A stretch of DNA of 23,265 nucleotides, from positions 1 to 23,265 of the forward strand of contig CAJTYS010000055.1 of assembly GCA_910583765.1 (NCBI GenBank), read 5' to 3'. The translations under genes were made by a program, and so were the position numbers. Under the pieces are notes generated by a model that made no database searches, was not told where the DNA came from, and saw only the letters and a program-made list of their open reading frames with translations. Source of the DNA: an uncultured Eubacteriales bacterium (GTDB lineage: Bacteria > Bacillota > Clostridia > Peptostreptococcales > Anaerovoracaceae). Each line of letters starts with the position of its first letter. Position 1 is the first letter of the stretch. Of this stretch, positions 8,806 to 14,755 are shown piece after piece.

Positions 8806-9699
8806 CTATTTAGAGAGCATGGAAAGCAGGCGCTCCATATCAGCGGGCAGGGAGGCTTCAAAGGTCAGAGGCTTTCCTGTCACTGGATGGGCCAAGGCTA
8901 GCTTCGCAGCGTGGAGGGCTTGGCGCTCTATGAGAAAGGGGTTCGTCTCGCCGTAGAGATGATCGCTGACAATGGGATACCCAATATAAGCCATGTGAAC
9001 CCGAATTTGATGGGTGCGGCCGGTTTCCAAAGTCAGTTCCACTAGAGAGTATCCGGCTTCATAGCGTTCCAAAACTCGGTAGTGGGTGATAGAAGGCGCG
9101 CCGTCCTCCATGACCCAGCGCTCCACCCGATCTGGGTCCGGTTTGCCAATGGGCAGATCAATGGTCCCTTGATCAGACTCCACCAGCCCTTTCACAATGG
9201 CAAGGTAGCGCTTTTCCACCTGACCAGCTTGTCCCTGTTTCATGAAACTAGCTTGACAGTGGGAATTTTTCGCGACTGCTACAATGCCAGAGGTGTCCAT
9301 GTCCAGCCGGTTCATAAAGCGTATTTTAAAATTCTGGCCTGAATCCAGCATGTATTTCATAATGCCATTGGCAAGAGTGTGCTGTGGGTGTCCTTTTGTG
9401 GGATGGACCACAAGGCCAGGCTGCTTGTTGATGATCAGCAGGCTGTCATCCTCATACACAATGGAAATGGGGATGCTTTCCGGCACAAAATCGCTGGTCT
9501 CTTCAGGCAGGCGTATGGTGATGGTGTCGCCAGGGGACACGGGAATCCATCCAGGAGTCTGCTGGTCATTGAGATATACCAGCTTTTCCCGTTTGATCCT
9601 GTTCCGCATGCGGGCGGAAAACTGAAAGTGCTGACGCAGGATGCCTTTCACATCCAAGTCTTGATCTTCTTCTGTCACAATGTATTTAAATTCTGTCAT
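8806..9699 (-). CDS. RluA/RluD-family ribosomal pseudouridine synthase
   Basis: This 297-residue enzyme converts uridine to pseudouridine in RNA, most likely 23S rRNA; the target base cannot be assigned. An S4-like RNA-binding region occupies roughly residues 12-62. The catalytic domain includes INKQPGLVVHPTKGH and the active-site block NRLDMDTSGIVAVAKN with catalytic Asp133; the residue before RLD is Asn, where many RluA proteins have His. Later motifs are EKRYLAIVKG and LETGRTHQIRVHMAYIGYPI. The start follows AAGGTG. It sits 8 bases downstream of the NAD-kinase stop. A nadK-rlu pair near pepF is also found in Bacillus (the yjb region), so this is conserved synteny. Confidence 0.93.
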   Translation of the reverse strand: MTEFKYIVTEEDQDLDVKGILRQHFQFSARMRNRIKREKLVYLNDQQTPGWIPVSPGDTITIRLPEETSDFVPESIPISIVYEDDSLLIINKQPGLVVHPTKGHPQHTLANGIMKYMLDSGQNFKIRFMNRLDMDTSGIVAVAKNSHCQASFMKQGQAGQVEKRYLAIVKGLVESDQGTIDLPIGKPDPDRVERWVMEDGAPSITHYRVLERYEAGYSLVELTLETGRTHQIRVHMAYIGYPIVSDHLYGETNPFLIERQALHAAKLALAHPVTGKPLTFEASLPADMERLLSMLSK

Positions 9700-9707
9700 G
9701 TTTCACC

Positions 9708-10517
9708 TTATAAAAATTTCGTCTTCACTTTATCCCAGAAATCATAGGACTCGAATCGCAGTAAATTGATAATGGTATCAGAAAATTCGATTTTGATTTC
9801 TCGGACTTGCGCATAAGCGTGTTCGATCCCGTCATTCAACAGGAAGATGTAATTGCTCTTTCCATTTTCAGGGACAACGCCCAGGGAAAGATCGGAAGGG
9901 AGCAGGATGCTGGAAGTGAAGGCGCGGTACGCAGTGGTGTTCATAGGCGCGATAGGCGTCACCTGCAGCAGGCGGATCCGAGGATCCACGATAGAGCCGC
10001 CCAGAGAATAATTGTAGGCTGTGCTGCCTGCGGAAGTGGCTACTAAAATACCGTCTCCGCTGAATTTTTCAATGGGGCTGTCACCAATGGAAATGTTCAG
10101 ATGCACGGAATAAGAAGGGCTGCCCTTGATGACGATCTCATTCAGTCCCCGCAGGACTTCCCTTCTGCCAGTATGGGTGGTGACTGTGGCCTGTACGGTG
10201 CTGAGCCGCTGGAGCCGGTATTTGCCGGCCTGATAATCTCGAATAAAAGCATCTAGTTCAACAGGATCGTCCGGCGACACTTCCTGGAAAAAGCCCAGAT
10301 GTCCCGTATTGATGCCCACAATGGGGATGCTAGGGAAATCATAAGTATGTACGGCCTGGAGAAACGCGCCGTCTCCGCCAATGCACACCAGCAGCTGGCT
10401 GTCCGGAGAATAATCCTTCCGGACAGTAAAGCCGCTTTTTTCAAATTTTTCAACTACGATTTTTTTTGTCTCTTCCGACACGCTGGTGCCGTTTGTGTAT
10501 ATGTTGATGATGCTCAT
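9708..10517 (-). CDS. nadK: NAD kinase (ATP-NAD kinase)
   Basis: This 269-residue enzyme phosphorylates NAD to NADP, supplying NADPH for biosynthesis. Diagnostic motifs are GGDGAFL (GGDG at 47-50, with the catalytic/metal Asp), GINTGHLGFF, LNEIVIKG, and FSGDGILVATSAGSTAYNYS, the NAD-binding loop. The ATG at 10517 gives MSIINIYTNG, a natural family N-terminus. A GTG at 10523 overlapping the pepF stop (two residues longer) is an equally possible, translationally coupled start, and neither has a strong Shine-Dalgarno. Cotranscribed with pepF upstream and the pseudouridine synthase downstream. Confidence 0.95.
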   Translation of the reverse strand: MSIINIYTNGTSVSEETKKIVVEKFEKSGFTVRKDYSPDSQLLVCIGGDGAFLQAVHTYDFPSIPIVGINTGHLGFFQEVSPDDPVELDAFIRDYQAGKYRLQRLSTVQATVTTHTGRREVLRGLNEIVIKGSPSYSVHLNISIGDSPIEKFSGDGILVATSAGSTAYNYSLGGSIVDPRIRLLQVTPIAPMNTTAYRAFTSSILLPSDLSLGVVPENGKSNYIFLLNDGIEHAYAQVREIKIEFSDTIINLLRFESYDFWDKVKTKFL

Positions 10518-10519
10518 GT

Positions 10520-12319
10520 TCACACCAGTTTTTCAAATTCATCCACAAGGTCTTTGAAGGTTTCCATAGCCTGCTCAATTGGTCTCTTGCTGCTCATGTC
10601 CACGCCTGCCAGCTTCAAAAGTTCGATTGGATGATCGCTTTCACCGGTTTTCAGGAAACTGATATAAGCGTCCCTGGCAGCAGGACCTTCTGTGAGGATC
10701 TTGTTGGAAATAGCCGTAGCCGCTGAATAGCCTGTAGCGTATTTATAAACGTAGAACGCATTGTAAAAATGAGGGATCCGGGCCCATTCGTAGCGGATGG
10801 TGTCATCTTGCTCCACAACAGGGCCGAAATATTTGTCATTGAGCTTTTGGTACTCTTCGCACATCCACTCGGCTGTCAGGACTTGTCCTTCTTCAATGGC
10901 CCTGTGGGTCAGGTCTTCAAATTCAGCGAACATGGTCTGACGGAACAAAGTGGTGCGGAACTCTTCGATATAAAGGTTCAGCAAGTATTTGCGCATTTGC
11001 GAATCTGTTTCTTTGTCCAGCAAATGGCGCATCAAAAGGGACTCGTTGACCGTGGAAGCCACCTCTGCCGTGAAAATGGAATGGCTGCCGTAAATGTAAG
11101 GCTGCGCCTCCCTGGTGTAGCTGGAATGCATGGAATGTCCCATTTCATGTACCACTGTGAAAACATCCTTCAAAGTGTCCGTGTAATTCAGCAGAATGTA
11201 AGGCATGCTGTCATAGCTGCCAAAGCTGTAGGCGCCGCTTGTCTTTCCTTCATTTTCATAAACATCGATCCAGCCGGCTTCGATACCTTTGTTCATCCTG
11301 GCAATGTATTCCTCACCTAAAGGAGCCAGCCCTTCCCGCATCATGTCCAGAGCTTGTTCATAAGGGATCTTCTTCTTCGGCAGTTCAATGAGCGGCACGT
11401 AAATGTCGTACATGTGGAGCTGCTCCACGCCCAGGAGTTTTTTTCGGATCTCCATGTAACGATGGACCGTAGGCAGGTTGTCGTTTACCACTTTCACCAG
11501 ATTGTCATAGACTTCTCCCGGAATGTTGTCCCCAGAAAGGGCGGCTTGGCGGGCAGAGTCGTATTTGCGGAGCCTGGCGGTGATCACATCGGTCTTGGTG
11601 TTGTAATTATAAGCCGTGCCAATGGTGTTGATCATGGCCTTGAAAGCCGCGTACATGTGATCATAGGCTTCTTTTCTCACTTTGCGGTCATGGCTTTCCA
11701 TGAATTTGATATAATTTCCATGGGTCAGCTCCACTTGGTCACCATCTTCATCAGTAATCTTGCCGAATTTGATGTCCGCGTTGTTGAGCATGGTGAAAAT
11801 ATCGTTGGTAGCGCCTGTGATCTCGCCCATCTGGGCCAGGACGTTTTCTTCGGCCTTTGTGAGGATATGGGCCTTTTCCCGCAGGATGTCTTTGATGAGA
11901 AATTCGTATTCCGCGAGGTCCGGCTCCTGCTGGATATAGGAAAGCAGCGTTTCTTCTGACGCGTCTAACAGTTCAGGGGTGAAAAAGGACATGGCCGCGG
12001 AAACCTGGGCGATGACGGTCTGGCATTTGTCTGTCATGGCCTGGTATTTGTTTTTTCGATTGTCCTCATCTCTGCGCATGCGGGCGTACACATAGACCTT
12101 TTCCAGCTGCTGCCAGATTGCGTCCCGTTCCTTCAGCGCACGGAGCAGGGCAGCGGCGTTTTCCGTCAGATGTCCGGCAAAGCCGCCGAATTCTTTTGTT
12201 TTGGCAAGCACCGAATCCAGGTCCTGGTCGATCTGCTTTTCGTCCGGGAACATGGCCTCGATGTTCCATTTATAATGATTGTCGATCTGTTCTCTTGTTT
12301 TCAATGATTTGTCACTCAT
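10520..12319 (-). CDS. pepF: Oligoendopeptidase F (M3 family zinc metallopeptidase)
   Basis: This 599-residue cytoplasmic peptidase cleaves short peptides. The M3 zinc site is HEMGH (His391, Glu392, His395) in VVHEMGHSMHSSYTREA, with the downstream third ligand region IFTAEVASTVNESLL. The length matches PepF (about 600 residues). The start at 12319 is chosen because GGAGGATCC lies just upstream. The frame stays open for 40 more codons upstream to 12439, but that extension (rich in Cys, Trp and Arg) has no ribosome site and runs into the divergent murI promoter. Its 3' end touches or overlaps the NAD-kinase start. No clear minus-strand promoter is visible in 12320-12474. Confidence 0.95.
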   Translation of the reverse strand: MSDKSLKTREQIDNHYKWNIEAMFPDEKQIDQDLDSVLAKTKEFGGFAGHLTENAAALLRALKERDAIWQQLEKVYVYARMRRDEDNRKNKYQAMTDKCQTVIAQVSAAMSFFTPELLDASEETLLSYIQQEPDLAEYEFLIKDILREKAHILTKAEENVLAQMGEITGATNDIFTMLNNADIKFGKITDEDGDQVELTHGNYIKFMESHDRKVRKEAYDHMYAAFKAMINTIGTAYNYNTKTDVITARLRKYDSARQAALSGDNIPGEVYDNLVKVVNDNLPTVHRYMEIRKKLLGVEQLHMYDIYVPLIELPKKKIPYEQALDMMREGLAPLGEEYIARMNKGIEAGWIDVYENEGKTSGAYSFGSYDSMPYILLNYTDTLKDVFTVVHEMGHSMHSSYTREAQPYIYGSHSIFTAEVASTVNESLLMRHLLDKETDSQMRKYLLNLYIEEFRTTLFRQTMFAEFEDLTHRAIEEGQVLTAEWMCEEYQKLNDKYFGPVVEQDDTIRYEWARIPHFYNAFYVYKYATGYSAATAISNKILTEGPAARDAYISFLKTGESDHPIELLKLAGVDMSSKRPIEQAMETFKDLVDEFEKLV

Positions 12320-12405
12320 AAAAGGATCCTCCTGTTTTCCTGATGGCGTTTTCCCATTCTGCCAAGGCTTTGGGCAAAAACACATGCGAAAATTCCAACG
12401 AGCAA

Positions 12406-12434
12406 TTGCGAGCTCGTAAATTTTAGCGTATAAT
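12406..12434 (+). promoter_or_regulatory. Sigma-A promoter of murI
   Basis: TTGCGA (12406-12411), a 17-base spacer and TATAAT (12429-12434). An inverted repeat ACGAGC...GCTCGT (about 12398-12417) straddles the -35 box and could be an operator or may be chance. Confidence 0.65.
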
Positions 12435-12474
12435 AACAACAGTATACCACAAAAGGGAAAGGAAAATAACCAAA

Positions 12475-13305
12475 ATGGACAATCGACCGATCGGTTTTTT
12501 TGATTCAGGGCTTGGAGGATTGACCTGCATCCCTAATTTGATGAAATTGCTTCCAAAGGAAAAGATCATTTATTTCGGAGACACGGCCAGGACGCCTTAC
12601 GGCTCTAAAGCTCCGTCCACCATCAAAAACTTTTCCAGGCAAATCGCTGATTTTCTTGTGAACCATGACGCGAAAATGATTGTCATTGCCTGCAACACAG
12701 TGAGCGCCACTTGCCTGACAGACCTGCGGCAGCGCTATCCTGACGTGCCAGTGGTGGGAGTCATCCAGCCAGCGGCGGAGCGGATCGTGAAAACCTGCTC
12801 CACTATGAACAAGGTGGGCATCATCGGCACCAAGGCTACCATAGCCAGCAGCGCTTACCGGCAGCAAGTGCATCAGCTCAATGATGAGTTGGAGCTTTAT
12901 GAGACTCCGTGCCCTGCTTTCGTGCCTCTCATTGAAGAAGGGATCATCCAAAACGACATCATGGATTTGACCATCAAATATTACATGGACGATTTCATTC
13001 TGGAAAACCGGCTGGACACCATTGTTTTGGGCTGCACCCATTATCCCCTGATCCGTTCCAACATCAAGCGGCTTTATCCGACCCTTAGGATCATCAATCC
13101 ATCGGAGGAAGTGGCTTACAGCATCAAGCGGACTTTGAAGAAAGAGGACATGCTGGCAGATGGCAGTGATTTTGAGAACGTGTTTTATGCCAGCGACCTT
13201 TCAGAAAACTTTGTGAACATGATCGACCGGATTTTCTCTGAGGAAGACGTGAAAGTAAAATTCAAGAACTTAGAACTGGAGACTGTGGAGGACGCGCAGA
13301 AATGA
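12475..13305 (+). CDS. murI: Glutamate racemase
   Basis: This 276-residue cytoplasmic enzyme makes D-glutamate for peptidoglycan. It shows the family hallmarks: IGFFDSGLGG at the N-terminus, catalytic Cys73 in ACNTVSA and the second catalytic Cys187 in GCTHYPL, with DTARTPYGSK between. The ATG is preceded by AAAGGGAAAGGAA. Its last bases overlap the start of the next gene (ATGA at 13302-13305), indicating translational coupling with a protein of unknown function. Confidence 0.97.
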   Translation: MDNRPIGFFDSGLGGLTCIPNLMKLLPKEKIIYFGDTARTPYGSKAPSTIKNFSRQIADFLVNHDAKMIVIACNTVSATCLTDLRQRYPDVPVVGVIQPAAERIVKTCSTMNKVGIIGTKATIASSAYRQQVHQLNDELELYETPCPAFVPLIEEGIIQNDIMDLTIKYYMDDFILENRLDTIVLGCTHYPLIRSNIKRLYPTLRIINPSEEVAYSIKRTLKKEDMLADGSDFENVFYASDLSENFVNMIDRIFSEEDVKVKFKNLELETVEDAQK

Positions 13306-13928
13306 AGCTGGAAAAACTACTAGAATTCCTGGAGCTGGAAGACCCTTCTGAATTTGAATACTTTGAAAATCTGGCTGATCTCATGGAAACAGACATGGAG
13401 ATTGAACCAGAAACCATGTATCAGCTGCTGGAAGCCGTGGACATGGAAGTGATGGGCCAGATGATCGAAAATTATTTTTCTGAAATCCTAAACGCGCTGC
13501 CAGAGGATGCCATGGAAATGTACACGCTGCTGGATTCTGTGAGGCTGGCTTTCGTGGGCATGGCAAAACACCTAGAAGAAGAGCGGGACCTGGTGCTGTT
13601 CGCAGACGAGCTGACTCGTTTTCGCAACTGGTATTCCCTATATTCCACTGTCTGGGTGCGGGAGATCGTAAAGGAAATCCCTCGTGAAAAGGAGGTGCCT
13701 TTGCGAGACGCGCTGACTTTGGTGAGGATGGAACAGCTGGGAGGCGAAAAGTACGATTATATCTTTGAGGAAGCTCTGGATTTTGAAATGGATCAATACA
13801 CAGTGGCTTTCGCGGATCTGGTGCAGGAAAGCGGCGGCAGCAGCGAGCGGGATGAAGAGCTGGAGGCCCTGGACCTGCCGGGCATCGAATACACGGATCA
13901 CATTTTCAAACCGGAAAAGCTCCATTAA
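13302..13928 (+). CDS. Acidic hypothetical protein coupled to murI
   Basis: I do not recognise this 208-residue protein. It is soluble-looking, with no signal peptide or membrane helix, and strongly acidic: about 50 Asp/Glu against fewer than 20 Lys/Arg. It is probably mainly helical, with repeated amphipathic stretches such as EKLLEFLELEDPSEFEYFE and ALPEDAMEMYTLLDSV. The middle (about residues 100-135) is more basic and aromatic (LTRFRNWYSLYSTVWVREI). The low-complexity linker ESGGSSERDEELEALD precedes the tail GIEYTDHIFKPEKLH. The 4-base ATGA overlap with murI points to stoichiometric co-expression, so a role linked to the racemase or cell wall is possible but unproven. Confidence 0.8.
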   Translation: MKLEKLLEFLELEDPSEFEYFENLADLMETDMEIEPETMYQLLEAVDMEVMGQMIENYFSEILNALPEDAMEMYTLLDSVRLAFVGMAKHLEEERDLVLFADELTRFRNWYSLYSTVWVREIVKEIPREKEVPLRDALTLVRMEQLGGEKYDYIFEEALDFEMDQYTVAFADLVQESGGSSERDEELEALDLPGIEYTDHIFKPEKLH

Positions 13929-13991
13929 TCACAGAATGAAAGGGGACCGCATAGTATGAATTAAACAAATTGTATTATGGAGGTCATTTCT

Positions 13992-14195
13992 ATGGATGAA
14001 AGAGATTGCTGTGAGAGAGAATGTTGTGAAAGAGAATGTTTGCGGGACTGCAAGGAACGGTGCTATGACGAATGCTGCTGCGACAATGACAATAACGGCG
14101 GCAACATCATTTGGATCCTGATCATTTTGTACTTACTGTTCTGCAATAACAACAACGGCCATGGAAGAGGCGGCCTTTTTGGAGGCCTGTTCTAA
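13992..14195 (+). CDS. Cysteine-ladder membrane miniprotein (67 aa)
   Basis: A 67-residue protein starting at ATG 13992, seven bases after GGAGGT. An ATG at 13977 in the same frame overlaps that ribosome site and is less likely. The N-terminal 30 residues carry 10 Cys (6, 7, 11, 12, 16, 20, 24, 28, 29, 30) in CCERE-like repeats, with Asp/Glu/Arg/Lys filling the gaps. A short Asn/Gly linker leads to one hydrophobic helix (about 39-50, IIWILIILYLLF), then Cys51 and a Gly/Asn-rich tail ending GLFGGLF. Hydrophobic-helix plus Gly-rich-tail miniproteins occur among small sporulation and envelope proteins of Firmicutes, but I cannot name a family. Metal binding by the cysteines is an inference. Confidence 0.75.
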   Translation: MDERDCCERECCERECLRDCKERCYDECCCDNDNNGGNIIWILIILYLLFCNNNNGHGRGGLFGGLF

Positions 14196-14306
14196 CCCAT
14201 TTTAAAAATTTCCATATTTTTCATTTCCGTGCATTGCCAGCATAATCCGATCTTGGTTTCGGGAACAATAGGATCGAAACGAAAAATCAACAGGAGGTAG
14301 GAAAAA

Positions 14307-14474
14307 ATGGGAAAATGCACAAGTGCCATAGGCTTTGGACTGATGGGCGCGGTAGTGGGCGCGTGCGCTTACTCAGCGCTTTCACCGAGAGAGCAGAGGC
14401 AGATTCGTAAAGGCGTGAAAAACGCGGCAGAAGAATTGAAGGACGCGGCAGAACACTTTACGGAGGTCATGTAA
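14307..14474 (+). CDS. Small protein with Gly/Ala-rich N-terminal helix (55 aa), YtxH-like in layout
   Basis: The ATG lies behind AGGAGGTAGG, one of the best ribosome sites in the window, which supports translation. The sequence begins MGKCTSAIGFGLMGAVVGAC: a short Gly/Ala-rich, weakly hydrophobic helix with two Cys. A charged amphipathic helix follows (PREQRQIRKGVKNAAEELKD and onward). This layout recalls YtxH-like small membrane-associated stress proteins, but the match is by style only. Its final codons contain the ribosome site (GGAGGT) of the next gene, which starts directly at its stop (TAAATG). Confidence 0.7.
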   Translation: MGKCTSAIGFGLMGAVVGACAYSALSPREQRQIRKGVKNAAEELKDAAEHFTEVM

Positions 14475-14612
14475 ATGGGAATTTTAGAGGATTTTGAAAA
14501 GGATAAGATCTGGAACAGGATGCTGGATTACCAGATCCTAGGCATGACCAGGCAGGACCTGGATCATGATGACGGTATCGCGAAAACACTGACAAAAAAC
14601 AATATGCTGTAG
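14475..14612 (+). CDS. Hypothetical small protein (45 aa)
   Basis: It starts immediately after the preceding TAA with GGAGGT seven bases upstream, so the two are translationally coupled. It is a hydrophilic 45-residue peptide beginning MGILEDFEKDKIWNRMLDYQ, with a Trp and several Asp/Met, and no membrane helix or Cys. Not recognised. Its placement as the last gene before a strong hairpin terminator suggests it is a real member of the small-gene cluster. Confidence 0.65.
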   Translation: MGILEDFEKDKIWNRMLDYQILGMTRQDLDHDDGIAKTLTKNNML

Positions 14613-14622
14613 CTGAGGCCGG

Positions 14623-14684
14623 AAAAGCCGCTGATCTCTTTATGGCGCTGAAAGTGCCAAAGAATGAGAAATCGCGGCTTTTTG
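14623..14684 (+). terminator. Intrinsic terminator ending the murI/small-gene region
   Basis: AAAAGCCGC-(t)-GAT (from 14623) pairs with ATC-GCGGCTTTTT (from 14671) over about 11 bp with one bulge. A further inner stem (TGGC/GCCA) lies in the intervening segment and a T-run follows. It separates this region from the alaS promoter. Confidence 0.75.
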
Positions 14685-14685
14685 T

Positions 14686-14715
14686 TTGCGTTCTTGGGGG
14701 GAATTGTGGTATAAT
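14686..14715 (+). promoter_or_regulatory. Extended -10 promoter of alaS
   Basis: TGGTATAAT (14707-14715) is a perfect extended -10 element. A weak -35 (TTGCGT, 14686-14691) lies 18 bases upstream. The resulting leader is only about 35 bases, so there is no room for a T-box in this transcript. Confidence 0.7.
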
Positions 14716-14755
14716 TGACTTTAATTGTTGATTGGATTCAGGAGGATTTTTACAA

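Noticed and set aside
12320..12439. 40-residue N-terminal extension of PepF to an upstream ATG
   Set aside because: The extension has no ribosome site, is unlike the family N-terminus and overlaps the murI promoter, whereas the ATG at 12319 has GGAGG at proper spacing.
13977..13991. Upstream ATG for the Cys-rich miniprotein
   Set aside because: It overlaps the GGAGGT ribosome site that serves the ATG at 13992.
14613..14755. T-box riboswitch in front of alaS
   Set aside because: Firmicute alaS genes often have one, but no AGGGTGG-ACCGCG box is present, and the extended -10 promoter at 14707-14715 lies after the hairpin, leaving a leader of only about 35 bases.
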